64,000 nucleotides of DNA from Adiantum capillus-veneris (GCA_014529385.2 CM043948.1:22383951-22447950); one strand, 5' to 3'. Counted from the stretch's first letter, positions 10,855 to 23,059 are shown. Notes: generated by a model from the letters alone, not told the origin. A program made the numbers and translations.

Positions 10855-13583
10855 AGGAAGGACCAAAGAAAAGTACAAAGGTGGAAAGAGGGATCAGTCT
10901 CGTAGCAAGTCCCGCAGTGCTAAAGGCAAGAGTGACATAGAATGCTACCATTGTGGCAAGAAGGGTCACATGAAAAGAGACTGCAAAGAATGGAAAGCAG
11001 AAAAAGGCAAAGAGAAAGTTGAAGACCATGGTGAGAACAACAAGTCCTCAGTGAAGATTCAAGAAATAAATGTGACAAACACTGTTGCAGAGGATGACAG
11101 TCTAGTGTCAGGAGACATCTACTTCTTGAAGAATACAATGGACTCAGCTCTTCTTACAGCATCTGATGGAAATGCACTGAGTGACTGGATTATAGACTCA
11201 GGGGCATCACTTCATGTGTCTCCAAACAAGGAGTGGTTTACCTCTTATGTGACCACTAAAGATCATGTTCGGCTAGGCAATGGGCAGACATGTGAGATCT
11301 TAGGTGTTGGAGATGTTCAATTGAAGTTTCAGAATGGCTCTTCTTTCACGCTGAAGAATGTGAGACATGTTCGCGCAATTACAAAGAGCTTGATCATCAC
11401 AGGTTTACTTGATGATGTTGGCTACGTCACCACTTTTGGACAAAACATGTGGAAGATATCCAAGGGTTCTATGACAGTAGCACATGGAGTAAAGTCTGGA
11501 GGACTTTACATGATTTATGTATCAAATGTCTCTAAAAATGTAATCAATGTAACCGAGCAGCCGAACGTTTCTTTGTGGCATAGCCGGTTAGGACATATGT
11601 CCAAGAAGGGAATGGAAATCTTGTCTCGTTCTGGTTATTTGCCTGGCTTGTCATTTAATGATTTTGAATTATGTGAACATTGTCTATATGGTAAGCAAAC
11701 ATAGCAACCACATAAGCATAGAAGCAGTAGAAGAGATACACAGTTGGCACTTGTTCATAGTGATTTGTGTGGACCTATGCCTAACCTATCTCTAGGGGGA
11801 GCTTCTTACTTTATGACATTTATAGATGATTACTCGAGGAAAGTATGGGTTTACTTTCTCAAGCACAAGGATGAAGCGTTTAGTGTTTTCAAAACGTTTG
11901 TGACACTTGTGGAGAATCAGAGTGGCAAGAAGCTTAAATGCTTACGCACTGACAATAATGGAGAGTATGTTTCAAAGGCCTTTCAGGACTTTTGTGAGTC
12001 AAAAGGTATAAAACGTGAACTTACTGCTCCTTACAATCCTCCTCAAAATGGTGTTGCTGAGAGGATGAATAGGACCATACAAGAGAAGGTCAGAAGTATG
12101 TTGTCTAATGCACAACTGCCAAATGGGTTTTGGGCTGAAGCTGTATCAACAACTGTTCATCTTATAAATAGATCTCCTAGCAAGGTTTTGCAGAAGGATT
12201 CAGTGGCAGAGATGGTATGGTCAGGCAAAATGCCCTCATACAAGCATCTTAGATTCTTTGGCTGTGAGGCATATACTCATGTTCCAAAGGAATTTAGGAA
12301 CAAACTTGAGCCAAAGAGTAGAAAGTGCATCTTTCTAGGCTATGGTAATTCTGGTGAGATGGGGTACAGACTTTGGGATCCCGAATCCAGAAAGGTTATC
12401 CGCAGCAATGATGTTCACTTTAATGAAGCCAAATATCATTCTAAACCAGAGAGGGTTGAGGAGATTAGAAGAGTTGTCTTCTAAGAAGATGGACCTGCAC
12501 GTGCAAGACAAAATGTCAGGGTTCAAGAGGAGCAAGGACAGGATAGAGTGGAACCACAGGTTGTGGCTGAGCCTGAGCCACCTATTTTGCGTAGATCTGG
12601 ACGTATCACGCGACCTCCTGATAGGTTTGTTCCATCTATGAATTATGTCATGTTGACTGATTGCAATGAGCCTTCATGTTACAAGGAAGCAGTGCAAATG
12701 AAGGACTCCGGGAATTGGCAATTGGCCATGCAGTCAGAGATGACAGCTCTGCATAAAATTACCACAGGGCAAAAAGGCTCTACCTTGTAAATGGGTTTAC
12801 ATGTATAAGATCACCCCTCATGATAGTCAGCCAAAGTACAAAGCAAGGCTTGTTGCCAAGGGCTTTAAGCAAGAACAAGGCATTGACTTTGATGAAGTCT
12901 TCTCTCCAGTGGTCAAGATGACTACATTGAGATGCTTTCTTGCATTGGTTGCCATATTAGATTTGGTGTTGCACCAAATGGATGTCAAGACAGCGTTCTT
13001 GCATGGTGATTTAGATGTGGAAATTTACATGCAGCAGTCAGAAGGGTTTGTTGAGAAAGGCAAGGAAGATTTGGTATGCCAATTGCTAAAGAGTCTCTAT
13101 GGCTTAAAACAATCACCGAGGGCATGGTACCATAAGTTCCACAAGTTTATGCTTTCTCAAGGCTACAAACGTAGTGAGTTCGATCATTGTCTATATACAA
13201 AGAAGGCTAAGGATGGCAGTTGGCTGATCCTTATTTTGTATGTGGATGACATGTTGATTGCTGGCAAGCACGTGGAAGAAATTTCAGCTTTGAAGTCAAA
13301 GATGGCAAAATCGTTTGACATGAAAGACATGGGTGAGGCAAGTCATATACTTGGTATGCGCATTGAGAGAGACAGATCAAAGAAGTTGATTTGGTTATCT
13401 CAAACAAAGTATATTGACAAGGTTTTGCAACGTTTCAATATGGAGAAGGGAAAGGCATTGAGTGTTCCATTGCCACCATATGTGAAAATTAGCAAACAAG
13501 ATTGTCCTATGTCTGAGGAAGAACGGGCTGAAATGGATAAGATTCCATATGCGTCTGCAGTGGGTAGTTTGATGTATGCAATG
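10855..13583 (+). pseudogene. copia A gag C-terminus, protease, integrase and RT
   Basis: Homology resumes at the base after the right TTAA. Order: basic region; zinc knuckle CYHCGKKGHMKRDC; protease with intact DSGA (WIIDSGASLHVSP); integrase zinc region (HSRLGHMSKKG...CEHCLYGKQ); integrase core with HSDLCGPM, TDNNGEY and NGVAERMNRT; RT with KAFLHGDLDV-like and YVDDMLIAG motifs. Lesions: CAG to TAG at 11702, CAA to TAA at 12482, and a 23 bp deletion at about 12757 that shifts frame before the RT. The frame is cut at 13583 by gypsy A inside 'GSLMYAM'. The remaining RNase H is at 22356-22970. Confidence 0.93.
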
Positions 13584-15200
13584 TGTAATGGAATTTGCCT
13601 ATTCAATTTGAGAGTAGCGGAATTTAATGAGAGTACTTTCAAGAAATTATTTTGTGAGCATAGCGGGTAGACATAATTGAAGATAGAAACATAATTATAG
13701 CAATTAGTTAACTTGGCATGGACAATACTTTTGCAAGAGAGAGAATTTAGAGAACATGACAACAGTTGAGGACCGGATTTATGTGGAGCCGGTCCCCCCT
13801 CCAATAGGCATTTGTATTATGATTTCTCCCATAAAGAGAGACTTGTTACAATACATTCTTTGTGTTCCTTGTGACCTAGGTGAAGCAATGAAGATGGAAA
13901 GCTTCATGCATCACCAACATAACATAAACTAGAAGAAAGCTTTAACTATCCCAAGCCTCAGTCCCAAGACCTCAAACACCTTCGAAGGTGGAGAGAGCTA
14001 GCAGGGAATGAGGGTAGGGAAGAGGAAGAAGAAACATTTAGTAGGAGAAAGAATTAGTTCCTCACTTATCATACTCTTGTTGTTAGCATACATAATAGCC
14101 CAGTAATGAAGAAGAAGGAGATGGCAAGCTTAAGCATTGAAGCATGGCTCTTGGTTGGATTTGCACTCCATAGCCAAGAGTGTTGGTGTAGGCTCTCAAC
14201 CTTTACTTTCTTGGAGAGGGAGCTCTTCCACTTTGCATAGCACACAATGAGAGTGCTTGTGAGTGTGTGTGGGTGAGTATACCCCCTAAGCACCCCCCTA
14301 GCTTGCTTGGGTCGACCCCCCCTTGTAGCTCATGCTTGAAGCTCATTGGACCCCTCCAGGCCTAGCCAATCACAAGCAGAAGCCATTACAAGCAACAGGG
14401 ATAGCCTTGGGACAAGTGTCCCCCTTTCCCCTTTGAGAGAGAGGACTTGATAAATTCAAAAACAATTAGATAATTCAAGTAATTTATCATTGGACCCCTT
14501 TGAAGCCTAGCCAATAGGCTTCAAGCAACACATGAAGGTAACATGGGTAGGGACCTGACATGTGTCCTTGCTGCCTCTTGGGGCTTCCCTTGTGAGTGTG
14601 AGTGTGTGTTCTCTCTCTAATCCCTAGGAAAAGGGCTCGCCCCCCCTCTTGTAGGGATGCTTTTGACTTTAGGAGCTCAAGCACCTTAGTCATCAAGCAT
14701 GACAAAGCACTTGGACTAGGGGGTATTCCCACAAGCATCTCAGGCAAGCATGTCAAGGCACCTCAAGCACCTTAATCAAGCGGCAAGTCAAGCACCTCAA
14801 GCATGGAGTAAGTCAAGCACCTCAAGCACCTTAATCAAGCACCTCAAGCAGGAAAAACACCTCAAGCACGACAAGCACCTCAAGCAGGACAAACACCTCG
14901 AGCTTGGGCCGGGTTCCCACCTCAAGCTCAGCCCTAGCTTACCAAAGGTCAAAGGACTTTTACACACATTATTGGAGGTCTTCAATGAAGCTAACCCTAA
15001 GGTCTTATGCTCCATTGGTTAGCCTTGCTCTTGATAGACCATCTCCCATTTGGGCCCCTTTACTATTGGCCCCGTGTTGAGATAGATCTATAAGCACATA
15101 TCTATATCTTAACACTTGTTCCCGTTTATTCTCCCACATTAAGTGATCAATTCAATATGAGAAAATCATTTGGGTTGGTTAGATATTAGATTTTATGACA
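13584..15200 (-). repeat. 3' LTR of gypsy A
   Basis: This LTR is 1617 bp and nearly identical to 20759-22350. It carries a short CAAGCACCT-type minisatellite at about 14750-14905, which is 25 bp longer than in the partner LTR. The neighbouring purine tract at about 15201-15215 reads CAAGAGAGAGGTAA on the minus strand and would prime plus-strand synthesis. Confidence 0.96.
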
Positions 15201-15559
15201 TTACCTCTCTCTTGAAATCATAGTCGTCCTCGACTATGAGGTAGAAGAGATAAAGGCTTAGTCATTAGTCAATCGTACTTAGCGGGTAGAGGATCCCTTT
15301 TTTACCCTATGACATCTTTCCAAGATGGATGACTAATCCATTTGGTGCTTGGGAGACATAGCTGCCGCAAGCATGTCTGCTCTTTAGTCCTTTTCATTCT
15401 CCCAAAGTAGAGTGACAAATTCTACTTGGTGTTTGAGAGACGTCGTCATCACAAACATGATTCTAAGATGCATACTAGTTAAATTTGTGCACAATTAAAA
15501 AGAGGATTAGTCTTATAAGACAAAAACATGAGTCATTTAAAAGAGATTTGTACATTTGC

Positions 15560-18500
15560 TTACTCTAATGTAGCATTGTAAGCATTGATAAGGTTCATAC
15601 TATCCTTAAGTTGTACTCCTTGCATCCATGTAGCATCTTCAAAAGGATAATTTTTGAACTTAATAAGATACCGTCGGATTATCTTACCATGTCGTAGTAC
15701 CTTGTCTTCATGCCGAAGGACAACTTTGGGTTGTAGCACCTCTTCTTGGTCTTCAATTTCGGGAGGGTCTTCAATAATTGGTTCAATTGGTGGCTCTCCT
15801 TTGTAGGGCTTAAGTAGGCTTACATGAAAGGCATTGTGTATAAGCCAATGGTTGGGCAACTTGAGTTGATAAGCCGTCTCATTGATAGGCTTCAAGATTT
15901 GGAAAGGACCATAGTATCTTTTTGCTAGTTTAGCATAATACTTTTGATGGCCCGTAGGATTTTTGCCCGCCGTTTGCCTTAATCGAGCCTTAGGAAACTT
16001 GAGTAAGACCCAATCATTTTTGTTGAACATTAAGGCTCTTTTGTGCTTATCAGCAGCAGCTTTTTGCCTTTGTTGAGAGATGGCTATAGCCTCCCTAATC
16101 TTTTGAAAAGATTCTTGTAGGTCACGGCTATATTCATCGGCGGCGAAGATCTTCCCATTTACTTTGAGTAGCAAGGGACTTTTAGGTCTTCCCTCTATGA
16201 TCTCGAAAGGTGCTTTCCCAGTAGAAGTATGGACAGTATTATTGTAGGCATACTCTACTAGAGGTAAATACTTTTCCCATTGTGAGCGTTGATCTACTTC
16301 GGTAACATAAGTCTTGAGTAGATCAAGTATCGTAAGATTGGCTATCTCACTTTGGCCATCCGTTTGTGGGTGATAGGCCGAAGAGAAATTCAATCTTGTT
16401 CCTAGATTTTCAAAGAGACCTTTCGAGAAATTACTGGTCATTCTAGGATCTCTATCTGACACGATGGATGTGGGTAATCCATGGTGCTTGAAAATCTGAG
16501 ATACGAAGAGAGTTGCCATTTGATGTGCCTTAATAGTCTTTTTGACAGGAATAAAATGTGCTTGCTTGCTAAACCTGTCGACTATTGTCCATATTCCTGT
16601 ATTCCCATGGATAGACTTGGGTAATCCAAAGATGAAATCCATGGATATACTCTCCCATGGTGAATTTGGAATAGGCAATGGCTGGAGTAATCCAGGTTGC
16701 TTCCCTCTATCATACTTGGTCTTTTGGCATACTACAAATTTTGAAACATACTCTTGTATGTCCACTTTCATGGTAGGCCAATAGAAATAAGTCTCTACTC
16801 CTCGGAGAGTAGGTTGAATACCTCTATGCCCTGCATATGGAGGAGCATGGGATTCATACATAACCTTCTCACGAAGGGAATGGGTAACACATAGCCTATT
16901 GCCGTGGAGAAGATAACCATCCTGCAAGGTGAATGGTTCCTCTTTCTTCCCCAAAGCAAGGGCTGACATTATGTCTCTAAAGTCAGGGTCAGTAGAATAC
17001 TCATCTATCATAGAGGATAGATCATTGTGAGTAGCTATAGACACCGCATTAACTTTTGGTTGTCGTGAAAGTGCATCTGCAACTTGATTGTGCTTACCAG
17101 CTATGTGAGCAATATGGAAATTAAATTGCGAAAGAAAATTTTCCCACCTCATTTGTTTGTCGGAAAGCTTGGTTTGCGTCATGAAATACTTGAGACTTTG
17201 GTGGTCGGTTCGTAGGATAAATGGAGTCCCCAATAGGTAGTGCTTCCATGTGTCTAGGGCATGTAGAACAGCGAAAAGATCTTTCTCATAAATGCCCAAG
17301 ACTCGTTCATCACTATTGAGCCTTCGGCTCTCATATGCTATGGCATGCCCTTCTTGAAGCAAAACCGCTCCAAGGCAATCACCACACGCATCACATTGGA
17401 CCTCAAGTGGCTTTGAGAGATCCGGAAGCACGAGGACTGGTTGGGAAGTAAGCTTCTCTTTGATTTTTTCAAAAGCATTTTGCTCCTTAGCAGTCCATAC
17501 AAACTTAACGTTCTTCTTTGTTAAGTCGTGTAGTGGTCCTGCTACTTGAGAGAATTTTGCTATGAAGCGTCTATAGTATGCACACATACCACTAAAGCTT
17601 CTTAGCTCATGTAGATTCCTTGGGTTAGGCCATGATTTTATTACCTCTAACTTTGATGGATCCATACGAATACCATCGTGAGAGATAATATGACCTAGAT
17701 ATTGAATCTCTTGAAGGAAGAATTCACTTTTCTTTTGGTTGAGAAAAAGTTTGTTCTCCCTCAAGGCTTGAAAAATCACTTGGAGATGTTGCTTATGTTC
17801 CTCCAAAGACTTGGAGTAGATGATGATATCATCAAAGAACACTCCACTGAATTTACGATATGGTCTAAAAATTTTCTCCATGAGACGATTGAAAGTAGCT
17901 GGTGCATTAGTCAAGCCAAAAGGCATGACTAGATATTCATAAAGACCAAATGTTGTGCGAAACGCGGTCTTTAGGATATCTTTATCCACTATCCTTATTT
18001 GATGATAGCCACTCTTAAGGTCAATCCTACTAAAGTAGGTAGAGCCTTGTAGCTTATCAAACAGATCTTCTACCCGAGGCACGGGAAATCTATTTTTGAT
18101 AGTGATATGGTTTAGTGCTCGATAGTCCACACACATACGGTATGTACCATCTTTCTTTTGCACTAAAAGGATTGGAGAACAAAAGGGAGAGGAACTAGGC
18201 CTCACCATCCCTTTGTCTACCAATTCCTGTACTTGCCTCATATTCTCCTCTTGTTGAGCTTGTGAGACTCGATAAGGAGGTTTGTTAGGCGGTGAGCTTC
18301 CTGGAAGGAGCTCAATACGATGGTCATCATCCCCTCGTTTTGGAGGTAGGTCCATAGGGATATCATCAATGAACACATCTTGGAATCCTTTTAGAAAAGT
18401 AGACAAGTCTAACTCTTCTTGATTCCTATCATTTTCATTTGATGAAACATTATTAGCTTTTAGAGACTCTTTGACATAAATCATGTACGCAGAAACTGAG

Positions 18501-20386
18501 CTCTTCATTGATTTATCAAAAGAAAGAGGATTTACAAGTGGAATAGTGCGACCACGCTCACTAGCATCTATATACATGTTCTTTCCCCTGTAGGTGAAGT
18601 AAATTCTCCTTTCAGGGAACTTCATATTGGCAGCCATGCGATCAAACCATGGTGCCCCTAGGATAACATCCTGATGTTGGAGAGGAGAGATGAAGAAGTC
18701 TTCTTTGTCGACATAGCTTTGGACATGAAGCCTCAACTTCCCAATCAAGGGAGTAATGGAGGCTTGTTGTCCCTTGAAAGCTGCATCAGCTGTTACTATA
18801 TCTCCCATCTCAAAAGCTTGAATGCCCAACTTGGTGGCCAACTCTATTGATATGAAGTTGAGAGTAGAGCCAGGGTCAAACAAGATGAAGGCATCATGCT
18901 CTCTTACCTTTCCCCAAGCATGGGAGAGTGATGATCCTTTGCAATGAGCATCCTCTTTTGGAGCTTCGATGGTGGAAGCCCTAGGAGTCTCATTGCGAGT
19001 ATTCTTCTTGGGGCAAGAATGATAGCCATGTCCTTGCTCCCCACACTTGAAACATTTATGGTCCTTGCGAAAAGCTTCAAGCTCTTCAGGAGAGAGTTTG
19101 TTTTTACCTTTGTAAACTCCCTTCTCCTTGGACCGATTGTTGTTGTTGTTGTTGTTGGAAGTTCCTTGGGAATTATTTTGAGCATTGGATTTCCCCTTTG
19201 CATCATTTTTATCTTTGTTTTCCATGGGCTTGACATTACGTCTAGCCCCTTGATGGAAATTGATGCGTGAAGCAACCATGGTGTGGTGGATTACTTCGGT
19301 AATAGTACCGGGCCGTTGAGAGTTGATGTATTCGGCCATCTCTTCAAGTAATCCCGCACAGAATTGCTGTCTTTGTTCGGCAAAGTCTATCTTTTGAAAG
19401 ACAGTAGCTTTGAGATGTAAATCCCAAAACTTGTCTACATACTTGTTGATAGACTCATGAGAGAGAAGCTTCAAGCCGCGCCATTCGGTAAGAACTTTAT
19501 CTTCAGTATCACTTGGAAGAAATTGCTTCATGATGGAAACTCGTAGAGTTTTCCATGTCTTTGGGGCTTCTCCATTGCCACGAAAGCTAGCCCACCATTG
19601 ACGAGCTGATTTTTGGAAGTGCATAGCTACATGGCGTAGCTTGGAGGACTCTGTGAATCCCTCGTCCCCAAAGGCCGCATCAAATTGCTGGATGAAGGCC
19701 AACACTTTGTCGGTAGCACCAAAGGTGCCATCGTAGGTGAGAAAAGAGATACTCTTTCCTCCCTCCTTGAACTTCTTTAGCTTTTGTGACCTTCGCCATG
19801 CAGGAAATGATTTGCGATGTCCTCCCCTCTTGTATTCTCTAGGAGAATAGCCATAACTTTCATCGGAAGAGGAGGAAGGTGAAGAAGAAGGAGAAGAGGG
19901 TGACCTCTTCCTAGCCCTTTTTTTTCTTTGTTTCCTCTCTTGCCTTTCAGAGTGATGAGGAGAAGGACTATAGGTTGCTCTTTTCCTCTTGGGAGGAGTA
20001 GGCGATTGTCTAGACCGCCGTCTTCGTGGAGCCACATCTTCAGAAGAACTTAGAATGTCATTGCTTTCTTTCTCTTTGGATTCCTCCTCTCGAATGGGAG
20101 AGAGTCTTCTTTTGGGGGTCTCTTCAAGAGGCCTCCTAAGCTCTCTCTCCTCTGGGAGAGGAAGGGAAATTCCATAAGCACGAAGTTGTTGAGTAACTTC
20201 GGCTTGCAAAACAGGGTTGCCCATAGCTTGTTGCAACCTAGTGACGAGATAATTCACAAACATGGGAGCATCATCATTAGCACCTTCATGTGCAAAATCA
20301 AAGCTATCAATGTTCATTCTACTCTCTTGATTATTGTCAGCCATGTTAACAAAACTTATGTTTATACTTATTGTATGCTTTGGCAA
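15560..20386 (-). CDS. gypsy A Gag-Pol polyprotein (chromovirus)
   Basis: A single uninterrupted frame of 1608 residues makes the capsid, the enzymes and a targeting domain for retrotransposition. Domains by residue: acidic/Arg-Ser-rich N-terminus 1-205; Retrotrans_gag about 215-380; CCHC knuckle 445-458 (CFKCGEQGHGYHSC); protease at 503-512 (FDPGSTLNF, catalytic D504); RT about 715-905 with [23 protein letters not shown] and FFDDIIIYSKS (DD 852-853); RNase H about 995-1105; integrase zinc region 1180-1220; integrase core with D1250, D1311 and E1347; chromodomain about 1553-1600. M15 (20344) is the likelier start, because gypsy B begins at the equivalent Met. Oddities: the first zinc-binding Cys of the integrase HHCC motif appears to be Phe (KFVVCQ), and the protease reads DPG where DSG or DTG is commoner. 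Gag and Pol share one frame without a visible shift site. It may be translatable, but the Cys loss could impair integration. Confidence 0.96.
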   Translation of the reverse strand: MPKHTISINISFVNMADNNQESRMNIDSFDFAHEGANDDAPMFVNYLVTRLQQAMGNPVLQAEVTQQLRAYGISLPLPEERELRRPLEETPKRRLSPIREEESKEKESNDILSSSEDVAPRRRRSRQSPTPPKRKRATYSPSPHHSERQERKQRKKRARKRSPSSPSSSPSSSSDESYGYSPREYKRGGHRKSFPAWRRSQKLKKFKEGGKSISFLTYDGTFGATDKVLAFIQQFDAAFGDEGFTESSKLRHVAMHFQKSARQWWASFRGNGEAPKTWKTLRVSIMKQFLPSDTEDKVLTEWRGLKLLSHESINKYVDKFWDLHLKATVFQKIDFAEQRQQFCAGLLEEMAEYINSQRPGTITEVIHHTMVASRINFHQGARRNVKPMENKDKNDAKGKSNAQNNSQGTSNNNNNNNRSKEKGVYKGKNKLSPEELEAFRKDHKCFKCGEQGHGYHSCPKKNTRNETPRASTIEAPKEDAHCKGSSLSHAWGKVREHDAFILFDPGSTLNFISIELATKLGIQAFEMGDIVTADAAFKGQQASITPLIGKLRLHVQSYVDKEDFFISPLQHQDVILGAPWFDRMAANMKFPERRIYFTYRGKNMYIDASERGRTIPLVNPLSFDKSMKSSVSAYMIYVKESLKANNVSSNENDRNQEELDLSTFLKGFQDVFIDDIPMDLPPKRGDDDHRIELLPGSSPPNKPPYRVSQAQQEENMRQVQELVDKGMVRPSSSPFCSPILLVQKKDGTYRMCVDYRALNHITIKNRFPVPRVEDLFDKLQGSTYFSRIDLKSGYHQIRIVDKDILKTAFRTTFGLYEYLVMPFGLTNAPATFNRLMEKIFRPYRKFSGVFFDDIIIYSKSLEEHKQHLQVIFQALRENKLFLNQKKSEFFLQEIQYLGHIISHDGIRMDPSKLEVIKSWPNPRNLHELRSFSGMCAYYRRFIAKFSQVAGPLHDLTKKNVKFVWTAKEQNAFEKIKEKLTSQPVLVLPDLSKPLEVQCDACGDCLGAVLLQEGHAIAYESRRLNSDERVLGIYEKDLFAVLHALDTWKHYLLGTPFILRTDHQSLKYFMTQTKLSDKQMRWENFLSQFNFHIAHIAGKHNQVADALSRQPKVNAVSIATHNDLSSMIDEYSTDPDFRDIMSALALGKKEEPFTLQDGYLLHGNRLCVTHSLREKVMYESHAPPYAGHRGIQPTLRGVETYFYWPTMKVDIQEYVSKFVVCQKTKYDRGKQPGLLQPLPIPNSPWESISMDFIFGLPKSIHGNTGIWTIVDRFSKQAHFIPVKKTIKAHQMATLFVSQIFKHHGLPTSIVSDRDPRMTSNFSKGLFENLGTRLNFSSAYHPQTDGQSEIANLTILDLLKTYVTEVDQRSQWEKYLPLVEYAYNNTVHTSTGKAPFEIIEGRPKSPLLLKVNGKIFAADEYSRDLQESFQKIREAIAISQQRQKAAADKHKRALMFNKNDWVLLKFPKARLRQTAGKNPTGHQKYYAKLAKRYYGPFQILKPINETAYQLKLPNHWLIHNAFHVSLLKPYKGEPPIEPIIEDPPEIEDQEEVLQPKVVLRHEDKVLRHGKIIRRYLIKFKNYPFEDATWMQGVQLKDSMNLINAYNATLE

Positions 20387-20745
20387 TACAAGACCTTAGT
20401 TGCCACTCCTCTTAGCCTTTGAAAATCGGCTCTTAAGTATATACACCCACGGCTCAAAGTGGTTAATTATAGAGAGTAGAGGAGTAGGTCTAACATAGCA
20501 GCGTTGCCAAGGGCTAGCTCCTTTCGGACTTCTTATGGCTCAATAATGGTAAAGCCGTAGGCAAGTCTAAAAAGACTCCATTATTAAGTCCAAAGCTCCC
20601 GAGGTGTGCACCATCCCCCACATAGTGGGCTTAACAAAACCGATATTAGATCCCAGTTCCACTTACTCTATTATAATTAACAACATCAACCATTTATAGG
20701 CTACTTAAGGACCTCTCTTCTTAAGCAAGAAAAGAGAAACCAAAT

Positions 20746-20757
20746 GCTCTGATACCA
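20746..20757 (-). other. primer-binding site of gypsy A
   Basis: On the minus strand TGGTATCAGAGC begins one base after the 5' LTR end CCATTACA. It is complementary to initiator Met tRNA. Confidence 0.94.
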
Positions 20758-20758
20758 A

Positions 20759-22350
20759 TGTAATGGAATTTGCCTATTCAATTTGAGAGTAGCGGAATTT
20801 AATGAGAGTACTTTCAAGAAATGATTTTGTGAGCATAGCGGGTAGACAAAATTGAAGATAGCAACATAATTATAGCAATTAGTTAACTTGGCATGGACAA
20901 TACTTTTGCAAGAGAGAGAATTTAGAGAACATGACAACAATTGAGGACTGGATTTATGTGGAGCCGGTCCCCCCTCCAATAGGCATTTGTATTATGATTT
21001 CTCCCATAAAGAGAGACTTGTTACAATACATTCTTTGTGTTCCTTGTGACCTAGGTGAAGCAATGAAGATGGAAAGCTTCATGCATCACCAACATAACAT
21101 AAACTAGAAGAAAGCTTTAACTATCCCAAGCCTCAGTCCCAAGACCTCAAACACCTTCGAAGGTGGAGAGAGCTAGCAGGGAATGAGGGTAGGGAAGAGG
21201 AAGAAGAAACATTTCCTAGGAGAAAGAATTAGTTCCTCACTTATCATACTCTTGTTGCTAGCATACATAATAGCATAGTAATGAAGAAGAAGGAGATGGC
21301 AAGCTTAAGCATTGAAGCATGGCTCTTGGTTGGATTTGCACTCCATAGCCAAGAGTGTTGGTGTAGGCTCTCAACCTTTACTTTCTTGGAGAGGGAGCTC
21401 TTCCACTTTGCATAGCACACAATGAGAGTGCTTGTGAGTGTGTGTGGGTGAGTATACCCCCTAAGCACCCCCCTAGCTTGCTTGGGTCGACCCCCCCTTG
21501 TAGCTCATGCTTGAAGCTCATTGGACCCCTCCAGGCCTAGCCAATCACAAGCAGAAGCCATTACAAGCAACAGGGATAGCCTTGGGACAAGTGTCCCCCT
21601 TTCCCCTTTGAGAGAGAGGACTTGATAAATTCAAAAAAAATTAGATAATTCAAGTAATTTATCATTGGACCCCTTTGAAGCCTAGCCAATAGGCTTCAAG
21701 CAACACATGAAGGTAACATGGGTAGGGACCTGACATGTGTCCTTGCTGCCTCTTGGGGCTTCCCTTGTGAGTGTGAGTGTGTGTTCTCTCTCTAATCCCT
21801 AGGAAAAGGGCTCGCCCCCCCTCTTGTAGGGATGCTTTTGACTTTAGGAGCTCAAGCACCTTAGTCATCAAGCATGACAAAGCACTTGGACTAGGGGGTA
21901 TTCCCACAAGCATCTCAGGCAAGCATGTCAAGGTACCTCAAGCACCTTAATCAAGCGGCAAGTCAATCACCTCAAGCACCTTAATCAAGCACCTCAAGCA
22001 GGAAAAACACCTCAAGCACGACAAGCACCTCAAGCAGGACAAACACCTCGAGCTTGGGCCGGGTTCCCACCTCAAGCTCAGCCCTAGCTTACCAAAGGTC
22101 AAAGGACTTTTACACACATTATTGGAGGTCTTCAATGAAGCTAACCCTAAGGTCTTATGCTCCATTGGTTAGCCTTGCTCTTGATAGACCATCTCCCATT
22201 TGGGCCCCTTTACTATTGGCCCCGTGTTGAGATAGATCTATAAGCACATATCTATATCTTAACACTTGTTCCCGTTTATTCTCCCACATTAAGTGATCAA
22301 TTTAATATGAGAAAATCATTTGGGTTGGTTAGATATTAGATTTTTTGACA
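20759..22350 (-). repeat. 5' LTR of gypsy A
   Basis: This LTR is 1592 bp and the partner of 13584-15200, with the same termini. It directly borders the CAATG duplication at 22351-22355. U3 promoter elements were not resolved. Confidence 0.96.
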
Positions 22351-22355
22351 CAATG

Positions 22356-22970
22356 ATTGCTACTCGCCCAGACATTGCATTTGCAGTGGGAGTAGTAAGT
22401 CGATACATGTCAAACCCAGGCAAGAAACATTGGGAGGCAGTGAAAGGAATATTGAGATACCTGAAAGCTACAAAGAGTATGCGTATATGCTATGGGAGTC
22501 AGGAGCTAAGTGTAAAGGGTTTTATAGACTCAGATTATGCAGGTGACTTAGACAACCGAAGGTCTATGTCAGGGTATGTCTTTACATTGGCTGGTGGAGC
22601 AGTATCATGGCGTTCTAGATTACAAGATTGTGTTACTCAGTCTACTACAGAGGCTGAATATGTTGCAGCATCAGAGGCATGCAAAGAATCAATTTGGCTT
22701 AATCGACTAGTAACAGATTTGGGAATCAAAGAAGAGATGCCTGTGTTATATTGTGATAGTCAAAGTGCTATACAATTGGCTCGCAATCCAGTTTATCACT
22801 CAAAGACAAAGCATGTGGATGTGAAGTATCATTTCATCAGGGAAATGCTCGAGGATAAGCAACTTCAGCTTGTCAAAGTTCACACCACAGAAAATCCTGC
22901 TGATCTACTTACAAAAGGACTTCCCTCAGAGATCTTTGCGCATTTTCGCAAGCAATTAGGTGTAGGGTAG
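22356..22970 (+). pseudogene. copia A RT end and RNase H, C-terminal fragment
   Basis: Copia A coding sequence resumes immediately after the gypsy A duplication with IATRPDIAFAVGVVSRYM. It runs through SMSGYVFTLAGGAVSW, STTEAEYVAASEACKES and LYCDSQSAIQLARNP to the stop at 22968-22970. These are the usual copia RNase H motifs. The frame is intact in this piece. The open reading that extends upstream into the gypsy LTR is accidental. Confidence 0.95.
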
Positions 22971-23059
22971 TACATCACTTCTCTACATCTCTTGTATATT
23001 AGCTTGTATAGTAGCTTCTCTCACACTTAAAGTACCACATTGGACTTTAAGTGGGAGGT

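Larger units (their letters stand above)
13584..22350 (-). mobile_element. gypsy A: complete Ty3/gypsy chromovirus inserted in copia A pol
   Basis: The 8767 bp element lies on the minus strand between CAATG duplications (13579-13583 and 22351-22355). LTRs of 1617 bp (left, 3') and 1592 bp (right, 5') begin TGTCATAAAAT and end CCATTACA in element orientation. The PBS for initiator-Met tRNA lies at 20746-20757 and a purine-rich tract at about 15201-15215. A single 1608-codon frame encodes gag through chromodomain with no stop. By eye the LTRs differ at about 15 bases plus a 25 bp indel, so this is the youngest large insertion here. Gypsy B belongs to the same family. Confidence 0.97.
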
